A stretch of DNA of 64,000 bases from Trichothermofontia sichuanensis B231. GTDB taxonomy: Bacteria; Cyanobacteriota; Cyanobacteriia; B231. This document shows positions 46,054 to 54,944 of this stretch, one piece after another. The notes beneath the pieces were generated by a model that saw only the letters and a program-made list of their open reading frames with translations, was not told the DNA's origin and did not search any database. Each line of letters opens with the position of its first letter. Within the stretch, counting starts at the first letter, position 1. The stretch covers positions 2,172,501 through 2,236,500 of the forward strand of contig NZ_CP110848.1 of NCBI RefSeq assembly GCF_026240635.1. Direction: 5' to 3'. Both the position numbers and the translations under genes were made by a program.

Positions 46054-46734
46054 TCTCCCACCAGGGGCGAAATGATAGGGTGGCAACGGCCCTTCATAGC
46101 TTAGCTGCCAATGGGGGCACTGATCCTGCCAGGTTTGCCAGATTGCTTGCCAATCGGATGGGGTACGACTGGCCAGGATGTGTACGGTGTGGACTGCCTC
46201 TGCCTCGGTATCGGGAAGGACGTAAGGAAACGTTTGCCCGATCGCGCTCAATAGGGCCTGCCGTTCACCCTGCTGCTGCGCCTGCTGTTGTTGCAAGGTT
46301 TGATATCGCTGCTTTTTGGCCAGAAAATATTGACGACCGCCGATCGTTGATGGTAGCTCTGGTTCGTTGACTGGAGGTGTTATCGGCTTAAGTTTAATCG
46401 TATATTCGGCCAGACCGGTTAGAGCATCCAGTTGCTGTAAATGCAAAGCAGCTTGTGTCTGTAAATACTGCCGTAAACTGGCTTCCGAAACAAAGCAGCA
46501 TCCAAACCGCAGGGGTAATACGGTGGTCTGCTCAAAGATCTCACACACCACGCGATCGTGGTGCAAAACCGCTTGGATTAACGGTGCTTCTGCTGTTGGC
46601 AATCCATCTGCGGTCAATCCTGGTTCCGCGATCGCAGCCAATGCACCCACCTTGATCACAACCAGTGGAGCTTGCCATCCTGGCGGCAGCACGATCGGCT
46701 CAGCATCAGCCCGTAGCAAGGCGTAGACATACAT
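46024..46734 (-). CDS. Gas vesicle protein GvpL/GvpF family
   Basis: From ATG 46734 the protein starts MYVYALLRADAEP. It shows the family blocks APLIQAVLHHDRVVCEIFEQ, TVLPLRFGCCFVSEASLRQYL, and a helical QQ-rich middle. GvpF/L are minor gas-vesicle assembly proteins. No gvpA, gvpN or other gas-vesicle gene is in this window, and isolated GvpL/F homologues also occur in species without vesicles. The last residues (GRRDLGMRIEQ) are encoded by a dispersed family E repeat. The 764-aa protein gene ends 24 bp upstream on the same strand, so the two likely form an operon. Confidence 0.85.
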   Translation of the reverse strand: MYVYALLRADAEPIVLPPGWQAPLVVIKVGALAAIAEPGLTADGLPTAEAPLIQAVLHHDRVVCEIFEQTTVLPLRFGCCFVSEASLRQYLQTQAALHLQQLDALTGLAEYTIKLKPITPPVNEPELPSTIGGRQYFLAKKQRYQTLQQQQAQQQGERQALLSAIGQTFPYVLPDTEAEAVHTVHILASRTPSDWQAIWQTWQDQCPHWQLSYEGPLPPYHFAPGGRRDLGMRIEQ

Positions 46735-46758
46735 GGCAACATTTGGCAAGCGACGTTA

Positions 46759-49053
46759 TCAATCCGTGGCCACAAACTCTAGATTACTGGTTAATTGCCA
46801 CTGCCCCGCTTGCCATGTCGTTGCCTCAGGGGCCTGCCATGCCAGCGGAAGACCCTGTTCCCAGAGCATGATCTGGGGAGCATTCATCTGAAGTTGGTGT
46901 CTGATCTGCGTCTGGAGGGTGGCCACTCGCAGGGGAGTCGAGTAGGCCAGTCGGGCGTCCCAACAGATCACGGCTTGCGGATCCAAGGCCGGTGGGATCG
47001 TTGTCAGCAGTTGGCGAGTGGTCAGATCCCAGGACCATGCCTGCGCATCGGTGGTGATCGTCAGCATCCACAGCAGCCGCAGGGTACCTGTTTGCCATCC
47101 CTGCTGGGGTTGTAGCACCTGGGCAGATACCCCGCCCACCAATTGGGCGATCGCATAGGCACTGCGGGTCACCGACCAAAACAGCCCTAACAACAGTTCA
47201 CCCAACGAACAGCCCCCTGTTGTGTGGAACGCAGCTAAGGCGGGGGGAAGCAGCCAGGATTCCGGTTGCTCCCATTGGGCAATGAGGGTGCAGGCTGTCT
47301 CAACCATCGCCAGGATGAGGGGATCGGGATCAAGCGCATCGCGATCGGACCGTTGGGCCAAGCGTTGCCAGGTGGGAAACTGGGTTAAGAGGTGGTATCG
47401 CAGCAATGTCTCCCGCCAGAGGGGAAGGCGATCAGGGGAAGGAGAGGATAGCGGCCCCCGTACCCGCGCAATCGGGCCAGCCGTCGCGATCGCCCGACCA
47501 ACGGTCGGCAAGTCGGGAAATATAGCGGCGGCTGTCAGTAAAGGGTCGTCCGTGCGAGCTGCTGCCAGATTCTCTGCTAAATGCTCTGCTCGACCTGCTG
47601 CCATTTCGGGGGCAGCTTCGAGGTTCCCCAGGTCAGGCATAGCAACTGGCGATGATTGCGGCAGGTCTGTGGGTGGCGCAGGCCGATCGCCTTCAGCCAC
47701 GTCGTCAAACAGGGAACTTGCCGTCAGCGGCCCCGAGTCTGGGACATTGGCAGCATCGGTCAGGGAGGTCGGCGGGAAAGGCGGCATAAGATCATTGCGG
47801 TCAGCAGGCGTGTGCTCCCCCTTCTCCCGATCGGGATCTACATCCCTATCCAGATTCTCATCATTGTCTAGCTTATCCCCTAGCTCGTCATCGTCTAGCC
47901 GGTTATCTCCTAGATACTCCTCCTCATCCAAGAAGAAGATCGTTGTTTCCCCCTCGATGTCGCCCTCCGCTTCGCGATCGGTATCCCGCGCCCAGTCAAA
48001 TAAACTTAAGGGAACCGAGATACCAGTAACCGGCTGGGTAGAGGACTGGGTGAGATCCGCGGCTGGGGGCTGGGGGCTATCCAGCGAGGGGGTCTCGACC
48101 ATGGGCACTGGCGGTAAGCCCAGAACCCAATCCCCCCCGGTTGGGGGTACCAAGGTGGGGAGGGGGATAAATTCTAAATCACAGTGCAAGGTTAAGGTCC
48201 CCGATTGCCAGGGGCTGCCTGGAATTAGCCAGTGCCCTGGGATTCCCCGCAACCACGCTGTCAGGTTAGGGAAGTCCTGCTCAATGAGGGTGTGGACTTG
48301 GGTCAATAGCTGGGCGGCTGTCCCATCCGTCCAACTGGGGAGCGGAGTGTGAATGCGCAAGGGACGATCAGCGGGGATGCCGGGCAAGGGTGGACGTTGT
48401 ACGGCCAAATCCACTGCCCAGGCTTCAGTTTCAACCGTCGTTGGTCTGGTCGTTAAGATGACCACCAATCGTAGCAATCCCCCTTGCCATTCCCCCTGGG
48501 GAGTCTGGATCGCAGCCGTGACCCCACTTAATAAATTCATTACAGCAGCACCGCTGTGGGCGATCGCCCACAGCAAGCGGGGGGCGAGGTCCTGGAGGGT
48601 CCACTCACGGGCGGGGGCAACGGCGCTCGCCACAGGGGGGGACGGGGAGATAGAGATTAGGGCTGATTCATAGGCATTACAGACTTCATACGCCTCGTCA
48701 GCCACATAGGGATAGACATTTTCTGGTGTCCACGGCAAATCCGCTGGCCAGTCGCCAGCCGGCGATCGCAGGTAAGTCACCATATCCAGGAGCGGGTTGA
48801 TCGCCCCCAACACCGCGGTGAGGGCACCGGCCATGCTCACGTTCGGTTCCCCCGTGAGCAGCCCATTGCCCATCCCAGCCAGCTCCGCCTCGGTCAAGGT
48901 CAGAATCGTGCGGCTGAAGGTATCGGCATCGGTCGCAAGCAGGCGATCGCTTGGCAAGGTTGTAGAAGCGTGGGCAATTGGGGAGTCGGTCATGGCAAGG
49001 GAAGTATTAGCCCGATCGGACTCAGGCAGGGGCGAAGACGGGGAAGAGGTCAT
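46759..49053 (-). CDS. 764-residue protein with internal duplication and acidic linker, function unknown
   Basis: The protein consists of two related halves. Blocks in the first half (GVTAAIQTPQGEWQGGLLRLVVILTT; TLTLHCDLEFIPL) recur in the second as GVSAQVLQPQQGWQTGTLRLLWMLTI and QLTSNLEFVATD. Between them lies a Pro/Asp/Glu-rich stretch, very acidic at DNRLDDDELGDKLDNDENL. Residues about 90-125 (LRSPAGDWPADLPWTPENV, then ADEAYEVCNAYE) recall the MazG-type NTP pyrophosphohydrolase helix pair (CPWD...EEAYEV), but I cannot confirm the full metal site. There is no signal peptide. It is co-oriented with GvpL/F. Similar unnamed proteins are known to me only as hypothetical. Confidence 0.7.
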   Translation of the reverse strand: MTSSPSSPLPESDRANTSLAMTDSPIAHASTTLPSDRLLATDADTFSRTILTLTEAELAGMGNGLLTGEPNVSMAGALTAVLGAINPLLDMVTYLRSPAGDWPADLPWTPENVYPYVADEAYEVCNAYESALISISPSPPVASAVAPAREWTLQDLAPRLLWAIAHSGAAVMNLLSGVTAAIQTPQGEWQGGLLRLVVILTTRPTTVETEAWAVDLAVQRPPLPGIPADRPLRIHTPLPSWTDGTAAQLLTQVHTLIEQDFPNLTAWLRGIPGHWLIPGSPWQSGTLTLHCDLEFIPLPTLVPPTGGDWVLGLPPVPMVETPSLDSPQPPAADLTQSSTQPVTGISVPLSLFDWARDTDREAEGDIEGETTIFFLDEEEYLGDNRLDDDELGDKLDNDENLDRDVDPDREKGEHTPADRNDLMPPFPPTSLTDAANVPDSGPLTASSLFDDVAEGDRPAPPTDLPQSSPVAMPDLGNLEAAPEMAAGRAEHLAENLAAARTDDPLLTAAAIFPDLPTVGRAIATAGPIARVRGPLSSPSPDRLPLWRETLLRYHLLTQFPTWQRLAQRSDRDALDPDPLILAMVETACTLIAQWEQPESWLLPPALAAFHTTGGCSLGELLLGLFWSVTRSAYAIAQLVGGVSAQVLQPQQGWQTGTLRLLWMLTITTDAQAWSWDLTTRQLLTTIPPALDPQAVICWDARLAYSTPLRVATLQTQIRHQLQMNAPQIMLWEQGLPLAWQAPEATTWQAGQWQLTSNLEFVATD

Positions 49054-49611
49054 ATCTCACCTGGCAGCACACGGTCAGCATCGATCTTAGGTAAGACGGT
49101 CGCACGATCAGTAGCACCCTAGCACAGACCACAATTCTTCACGATCGGCGGTTGAGGCTCGAAGCATCATTGACAGAACTTATCATTGACAGAACTTTAT
49201 AGTTGGAATTAACCCCCTCTGTCTCAGCTAATTGCTCAGCCAATGGGTCAAGGATTAGTCACCTGGGTTAGTGGGTTCAGTAACCCTTAACATTTCAGAA
49301 TTGGATGGAGTAATGCTGAAGAAATCAGCAAAGATAAACTTCATCAAAAATTATTAAGTTAATCCTGCATATTTCATGTTTGCCTTATTCCTCTCATCAA
49401 GGAGTAGTCACTGATCTCTTGTAGCAGGGAGTCCCCGTCTTGATCCGGAAGTTTTGCTGCCGAGAGAAGCAGTTAACTGTCCCTATCCCAAACTTGCGTG
49501 TTTCCGCTGAGGAGGCGTTGGCTCTTGTCTCGACAATACCGTAAAACAACGCTAGTCCCTTACAGGCGGGAGATCCACAATAAAATTGCACCTGCGAAGT
49601 CTCTGCGAATC
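49054..49611. other. Intergenic region upstream of the sigma factor gene, with a 16-bp tandem duplication
   Basis: ATCATTGACAGAACTT is repeated perfectly at 49166-49181 and 49182-49197. The remainder, A+T-rich around 49300-49390, probably holds promoters for the divergent 764-aa protein and sigma factor genes. No other gene or RNA is recognised. Confidence 0.6.
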
Positions 49612-50388
49612 ATGGCAACTCAATCGACTCTCCGTTCCCGCGGGATGGAACTGCTGTTAGCCTACTATCAGAATCCTTCCCTATCCCTGCGCAATCAATT
49701 AGTTAGTTTGAATGCCGGTTTAGTCCGAAAGGTGGCTTATCGCCTTAGCTACCAATGTACAGAACCCTACGAAGATTTAGAACAGATAGGCTACATCGGT
49801 CTTATCCGGGCGATCGAACGCTTCAACCCGAACCAGGGGTGTGCCTTTAGCTCCTTTGCCGTCCCCTACATCCGGGGCGAAATTCTCCATTTTTTGCGCG
49901 ATCGCGGCAGTACTGTCAAAGTCCCCCGTCGCTGGCAGGAACTTCACAAGGAAGGCCAACGCTTACGGGAAGAACTCCTGAAGCAGTTGGGAACCGTTCC
50001 CTCGGATCAACAGATTGCGGATGCCCTTCAGGTTTCCCTGCAAGACTGGCTGGAAGCGAAGCAAGTGAGCCAAAACCGTCTGCCCCTGAGTCTGGATTCG
50101 ATTTGCCAACAAACTGATTCCTGTACGACCCTGGGGGAGACGCTACCAGACCCCGCCTATCAATCGCTACAACGACTGGAAGAAGAACGCCAGCAAATCC
50201 AGGGTGCCCTGAGCCAGTTAGAGGCAAAAACCCGGGCAGCGATTGAATTTGTTTTTATTCAAGGGCTATCCCGTAAGGAAGTGGCCAAGCGGATTGGCGT
50301 GAGTCCGATGACCGTGAGTCGGCGCATTCAGCGCGGTCTGCGCCAACTGACCCTCGCACTCCAGGCCAAGGCGTCCCTTTCCGCGTAG
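49612..50388 (+). CDS. sigF: RNA polymerase sigma factor, group 3 (SigF type)
   Basis: This 258-residue sigma-70 family protein starts at ATG 49612 (MATQSTLRSRGMELL). Region 2 contains YEDLEQIGYIGLIRAIERFNPNQG and FSSFAVPYIRGEILHFLRDR. Region 3 includes VKVPRRWQELHKEG. Region 4 has LSRKEVAKRIGVSPMTVSRRIQRGL, a helix-turn-helix for the -35 element. The resemblance to SigF/SigB (LRDRGSTVKVPRRW) places it in the alternative, stress or motility group of cyanobacteria. Upstream in-frame codons back to 49498 are not conserved-looking. SigF-type factors are often controlled by partner switching. A PP2C-type regulator occurs 35 kb away, with no proof of a link. Confidence 0.92.
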   Translation: MATQSTLRSRGMELLLAYYQNPSLSLRNQLVSLNAGLVRKVAYRLSYQCTEPYEDLEQIGYIGLIRAIERFNPNQGCAFSSFAVPYIRGEILHFLRDRGSTVKVPRRWQELHKEGQRLREELLKQLGTVPSDQQIADALQVSLQDWLEAKQVSQNRLPLSLDSICQQTDSCTTLGETLPDPAYQSLQRLEEERQQIQGALSQLEAKTRAAIEFVFIQGLSRKEVAKRIGVSPMTVSRRIQRGLRQLTLALQAKASLSA

Positions 50389-50472
50389 TTGCAAGGATAC
50401 GTTCTCCCTTAAAATTGCAGGGACTCACGAATCGGTTAGGCGAGGGGGAGAACGCTGGGGATGGGAGCTTGA

Positions 50473-51141
50473 TTGATCTCGCTGTTGCCCTATATCCTGG
50501 GCAGCGCGATCGTGCCTGTGTAGATCATTGTGGGGTTGTTATTGCTGCAAAGTCCGCAGCAGGGCCTCCTCAAGGCGGAGGCCTATGTGAGCGGTATGAC
50601 GCTGACCCGTTTGGTGCAGGGGGTGATCTTTGGGGTCGTGTTAGCGGGACCAGCAGTGGCGGCCCAGAAAGGGGGTGGCAAGCATGCGATCGTTTCAACG
50701 CTGTTAAGGGTCCTGGGGATTCTGTTATTGATTACGGCCTATAAAAAATGGCGGGGAGCCGATGATCCCGATGTGCCACCGCCCCAGTGGTTAACCCTTA
50801 TTGAGCAGGCAACCCCGGCCAAGGCATTGGGGATCGGGATTGGCCTCCCCTTGATTGCGGCCAAATTGTGGGTGTTTACCCTGAGTGCGCTGGCAACGAT
50901 CGCGGCGGCCCAATTGGGACAACCCGCCAGTGCGATCGCCTTTCTCCTGTTCGTGATCCTGGCGAAGGTTTTCCTGTGGTTGCCGATCGGGATGCGGGTA
51001 TTCCTCCCGAAGCCATCCCAACCCCTGCTCCAGCGTGTGGCCAACTGGTTAACCGATCACAACCGGGAAATCATCGTGGTGATTTCGCTGGTCTTTGGCC
51101 GCTGGTTTTTGGCCTCTGGCCTCTCAGGTCTTGTTCCCTAA
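50473..51141 (+). pseudogene. GAP-family membrane protein with an early amber codon
   Basis: From TTG 50473 the frame reads LISLLPYILGSAIVPV, then TAG at 50521-50523, then IIVGLLLLQSPQQGLLKAEAYVSGM and on to 51141. Family members (sulfolipid-addressing/GAP-like membrane proteins) keep this N-terminal helix intact, commonly with glutamine (CAG) where TAG stands. The rest is complete: about five hydrophobic segments, with KALGIGIGLPLIAAKLWVF and a C-terminal LVFGRWFLASGL. Re-initiation at GTG 50530 is possible and would lose the first helix. It lies 84 bp after the sigma gene, same strand. Confidence 0.7.
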
Positions 51142-51189
51142 TTGTTAAGATGACTGCATCTAGTCTCCCTGTGGAAAGATAACTGTCGC

Positions 51190-52068
51190 GTGATTACGAA
51201 ACCAGAATGGCTGCGGGTGAAGGCCCCACAATGGCAGCGGGTGGGCAGTGTTAAGGACATCCTGCGGGATCTTGCCCTGAATACGGTCTGTGAGGAAGCC
51301 TCTTGTCCCAATATTGGCGAATGCTTCCATCACGGAACGGCAACCTTTTTGATCATGGGACCCGCCTGCACCCGTGCCTGTCCCTACTGCGATATTGACT
51401 TTGACAAAACCCCCAGGGGGCTTGATCCGACGGAACCCGATCGCCTGGCCGAAGCGGTGTGTCGCCTGCGTCTGAACCATGTGGTCATTACGGCGGTGAA
51501 TCGAGATGATCTGGCTGATGGGGGAGCCAGCCAATTTGTGCGTTGTATTGAAGCGGTGCGATCGCATTCACCAGGGACGACGATCGAGGTTTTGATTCCC
51601 GATCTGTGCGGTAATTGGGCGGCCCTAGATTTGATCCTGGCGGCTTCTCCAGAAGTCCTGAACCACAATACGGAAACGGTACCCCGGCTCTATCGACGGG
51701 TGCGGCCCCAGGGGGACTACGATCGCAGCTTAGAACTGTTGCGTCAGTGCAAGGCCAAAGCGCCCTGGCTCTATACCAAATCGGGCCTGATGGTTGGCCT
51801 AGGGGAAACCGAAACCGAAGTTCTGGCCGTCATGCAAGATCTGCGGGCCGTGGGTTGCGATATTTTGACGATCGGGCAATACCTCCAGCCCAGTCCTAAG
51901 CACCTGGCTGTACAGAACTTCGTACCACCAGACCAATTTAGCCACTGGCAACAACAGGGCGAAGCAATGGGCTTTTTGCAGGTAGTGGCGTCTCCCCTTA
52001 CCCGCAGTTCTTACCATGCGGAACAGGTGCGTGCTTTGATGGCACGGTATCCTCGTTCCCGGCCTTAG
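51190..52068 (+). CDS. lipA: Lipoyl synthase
   Basis: This radical SAM enzyme inserts two sulfur atoms into octanoyl groups on lipoyl domains. The auxiliary cluster motif [12 protein letters not shown] lies at about residues 35-47. The radical SAM motif [10 protein letters not shown] is at about residues 62-72. GGASQF and [15 protein letters not shown] follow, and the C-terminal SSYHAE serine is present. The length of 292 residues is normal. The start is GTG 51190 and no better ATG is nearby. Cyanobacteria often have two LipA paralogues, and this one stands alone between the GAP-family gene and the amidase. Confidence 0.95.
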   Translation: MITKPEWLRVKAPQWQRVGSVKDILRDLALNTVCEEASCPNIGECFHHGTATFLIMGPACTRACPYCDIDFDKTPRGLDPTEPDRLAEAVCRLRLNHVVITAVNRDDLADGGASQFVRCIEAVRSHSPGTTIEVLIPDLCGNWAALDLILAASPEVLNHNTETVPRLYRRVRPQGDYDRSLELLRQCKAKAPWLYTKSGLMVGLGETETEVLAVMQDLRAVGCDILTIGQYLQPSPKHLAVQNFVPPDQFSHWQQQGEAMGFLQVVASPLTRSSYHAEQVRALMARYPRSRP

Positions 52069-52315
52069 GTTGGGGTCAGTTGGGTTCAGCAACTGGGGCC
52101 AGGATTGCCAGAATGCCGGGGGGATCCCCCTAGGCAAAGGGGCCAATCCTGTCCTAAGATGCAGGTTCGCTAATTGATTCGGAGCGCAGGGGGGTACCTT
52201 GCGTACAGTCCTGTGGCGCTGATTGCAGGTGTGTGGAGTGGGGGGAACCCCGAACGTGAAGGAGTGGTCAATAACGCTACCGTCAGGAGCAGGTTTACGA
52301 CGAGGTAATACAACC

Positions 52316-54148
52316 GTGCGAGCTTACTGGTTGCTACCCACGCTATTGGGTGCGCTCTTATTCTCTACAGTGGCTGAAGCTGCCCAACTCCGAACCTGGC
52401 GCTTTGATGCCAATCGGAATCAGTTAGAATTCACCACCAATGGGGGAGTGCAACCCACGGCCCAACTCATCCCTAACCCCACCCGTCTGGTCATTGATCT
52501 GCCGGGGGTGATCTTTGGGCAACCAATGGCCAGCCAAGCCGGACCCGGGGCTATTCAAGCGATCCGGGTAGCCCAGTTTAACCCTCAAACGACCCGGATT
52601 GTGGTTGAACTCGCCCCTGGTTATACGCTCGATCCCAATGGGGTCCAGTTTCGCGGTATCACGGCGAGTCAATGGCAAGTCCAATTGCCCACCCCCCAGC
52701 CGGTGGCAGTGACGGCACCGCCCCCCAGCCCACCCCCCACTCGTCCTGGGACTCTTGCCGTTGGCCCAACAGCGGGTACCGCCAGCACCCAATTGGAGGA
52801 TGTATTTGTTACGTCGGATGGCTTTTTTGTGCGGACTGCCGGGGCCAATCCCACGATCAATGTCGACCGTAGCCGCGATCGCCGCACCATTACTGTGGAA
52901 CTGCGGGATACGACTATTGCCCAGACTTTTACCGATCGCACGATCACAGTTAACCGCTATGGCGTCAATCGCCTGCAAGTGGCCCAAGTCTCCTCAAACC
53001 CACCTGCTGCCCGCCTGACTCTCGATGTTGATCCCAACAGCCCCGACTGGCAGGCCAGTACTAGTGGCTCTAGGGGGATAGTGCTGATTCCCAATAGCCG
53101 CACGGCTGCGGTGGCTGTACAGCAATCGCCGTCGCGAGCCAATACCCGGCAACCCACAGCCACCATTCAGTCAGTCGAACTGAGCAATAATGATTCCCAA
53201 CTGCTGGTAAAGGCCGATCGCCCCCTATTTTATCAAAGCAATTGGGATCGCCAGACGGGACTGTTCCGAATCGAAGTGGCCCCAGCTCGGTTGCATCGGC
53301 GGGCACGCAATGCCCCCCGCCTCGCCCGCAATAGCCCTCTACAAAAGTTAGAGGTACGCCAAGAGGGGGACAAGGTGGTCATTTTGGTCCAGCCAGCCCC
53401 TGGTTCACAGGTGGGGGAAGTTAACCAGCCTACCTCGCAAACCCTGGCACTACAAGTCAGCCGAGTTGTGGTCAGCACTGCCCCACCGCCACCGCCGCCG
53501 AATCCTCCCTCAACAGTCCAGATTCCAGTTCCTCCCACGACGAATCCCCCACCTCCTCCCCCCACGCCCCTGCCCCCGACGGGACCCCTCCCCCGCGTGC
53601 CCAATGGGCAGGTGATTGTGGTGATTGATCCAGGACATGGGGGACCTGATCCGGGTGCAGTGGGAATCGGCAATATCTATGAGAAAAACATCGTGCTGGA
53701 TATTTCCCGCCAAGTTGCAGCTATCTTGCAACAGCAGGGGGTACAGGTGGTGATGACGCGATCGGACGATCGGGATTTAGATCTCGAACCCCGCGTCCAG
53801 ATTGCTGAACAAGCCAATGCCAACGCATTTGTCAGCATCCACGCCAATGCGATTAGCATGAGCCGTCCAGAGGTGAATGGGCTGGAGACCTATTACTACG
53901 TGTCGGGTTTGGGGTTGGCCCAAGCGATTCATAGCAGTATTTTGCAAAGTGGATTGGGGATGCGCGATCGCGGGGTGCGGCAGGCACGATTCTATGTCCT
54001 CCGGCGCACCTCGATGCCTGCCGTGTTGGTGGAAACCGGGTTTGTGACGGGGGCTGAGGATGCCCCCCGCTTGGCTGACCCCAATTTCCGCGCTCGGATG
54101 GCCGCGGCGATCGCCCGTGGGATTCTCAACTATTTTCAGGGACGTTAG
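52316..54148 (+). CDS. N-acetylmuramoyl-L-alanine amidase with AMIN domains (AmiC type)
   Basis: This secreted cell-wall hydrolase starts at GTG 52316, giving a signal peptide (YWLLPTLLGALLFSTVAEAA). An AMIN domain (about residues 25-120, WRFDANRNQLEFTT; VIDLPGVIFGQ) is followed by a second AMIN-like stretch and a proline-rich linker (PPPPPPNPPS). The zinc amidase_3 domain starts at about residue 435: VIDPGHGGPDPGAVG, YEKNIVLDIS, FVSIHANAIS and PAVLVETGFVTG hold the expected His, Glu, His and Glu. In filamentous cyanobacteria AmiC-type enzymes make septal nanopores, which fits but is not proven here. Confidence 0.93.
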   Translation: MRAYWLLPTLLGALLFSTVAEAAQLRTWRFDANRNQLEFTTNGGVQPTAQLIPNPTRLVIDLPGVIFGQPMASQAGPGAIQAIRVAQFNPQTTRIVVELAPGYTLDPNGVQFRGITASQWQVQLPTPQPVAVTAPPPSPPPTRPGTLAVGPTAGTASTQLEDVFVTSDGFFVRTAGANPTINVDRSRDRRTITVELRDTTIAQTFTDRTITVNRYGVNRLQVAQVSSNPPAARLTLDVDPNSPDWQASTSGSRGIVLIPNSRTAAVAVQQSPSRANTRQPTATIQSVELSNNDSQLLVKADRPLFYQSNWDRQTGLFRIEVAPARLHRRARNAPRLARNSPLQKLEVRQEGDKVVILVQPAPGSQVGEVNQPTSQTLALQVSRVVVSTAPPPPPPNPPSTVQIPVPPTTNPPPPPPTPLPPTGPLPRVPNGQVIVVIDPGHGGPDPGAVGIGNIYEKNIVLDISRQVAAILQQQGVQVVMTRSDDRDLDLEPRVQIAEQANANAFVSIHANAISMSRPEVNGLETYYYVSGLGLAQAIHSSILQSGLGMRDRGVRQARFYVLRRTSMPAVLVETGFVTGAEDAPRLADPNFRARMAAAIARGILNYFQGR

Positions 54149-54255
54149 AGGGAAAAAGGAAGGGTAAATGAGTGAACATGTACCTATTGTCTCTATCGTC
54201 TGTAAACTAGAGATCGTAATAACACCAAGAACTGATCTGAAAGATACGTTACCCT

Positions 54256-54890
54256 ATGGTTACCACACCACTCACACCGCCCAGGGAGTTAATACACCTG
54301 TCTGGGATTAGCTGGCAAACCTATGAAACCCTGTTACAAGAGTTGCGCGAGCAGGCTGCGCCTAACGCATAACCGAGGCACCTTAGAAATCATGACCCCA
54401 TCACCAGAACACGAAAGGGCTAAGAAAATAGCAGGGCGCTTTGTCGAGACAATAGCTGAGGAACTCGATATTCAGATAGAGCCATTGGGGTCAACTACAT
54501 TCAAGCGAGTGTCCTGAATTAAGTGGTGTAGAACCAGATGAGTGCTTCTATATTAAGAATATAGATGCGATTCACGGTAAAAAACGTGGCTCTTCTGGGA
54601 TTTTGGGGTAAACAGTATCAGCAACTACAAATAAACGATCCGAAACGTTGAGTTTATGGTGGGGGCGCGTAGCGCCCCCACCATAAACTCAGGAGAGCCA
54701 AAAACGTTTAGATTTAACAGAAGATCCGGCACCAGATTTAGTGGTTGAAATTGATGTAGCGAGTAGTTCCAAAATCGACTTCAGGTGTATTCCGAATATT
54801 CCGATTGCAGCGATCGCGGGATTTTTACAACGGGCAGGTACGGAAGATTATTTAACACTGGTAAAAGCGTTTCGGCGTTGGGTCGGCCAG
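54256..54890 (+). pseudogene. Uma2-family (DUF820) endonuclease pseudogene interrupted by a 112-bp element
   Basis: ATG 54256 opens MVTTPLTPPRELIHLSGISW, a typical Uma2 start. A frameshift near 54350 leads to RLTHNRGTLEIMTPSPEHE, another near 54510 to PELSGVEPDECFYIKN. Then a 112-bp family A element (54588-54699) follows. Afterwards KRLDLTEDPAPDLVVEID and ASSSKI continue, and a further frame change gives GTEDYLTLVKAFRRWV. PD-(D/E)xK core residues (PDLVVEID) are still recognisable. Removing the element with one 8-bp duplication joins GKK-RLDLTED in frame. The gene is inactive. Confidence 0.85.
54588..54699. mobile_element. 112-bp non-autonomous element, family A copy 3
   Basis: The ends are GGCTCTTCTGGGATTTTGG and, reverse-complemented, GGCTCTCCTGAGTTTATGG. 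The 8-bp flanks AAAAACGT (54580-54587 and 54700-54707) are identical, a perfect target duplication. The right half is a long hairpin (GAGTTTATGGTGGGGGCGC against GCGCCCCCACCATAAACTC). It is inserted in the Uma2 gene. The 8-bp duplication and the GGCTCTTC terminus resemble ISL3-family ends; that assignment is tentative. Confidence 0.92.
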
Positions 54891-54944
54891 TGGCACTAGG
54901 CATCGGTAAACCGCGCTTGTCCTCGCCTAATTTTGTAACTAACT

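Noticed and set aside
46024-49053. Gas vesicle gene cluster
   Set aside because: Only a GvpL/F homologue is present; no gvpA, gvpC, gvpN, gvpJ or gvpK is visible.
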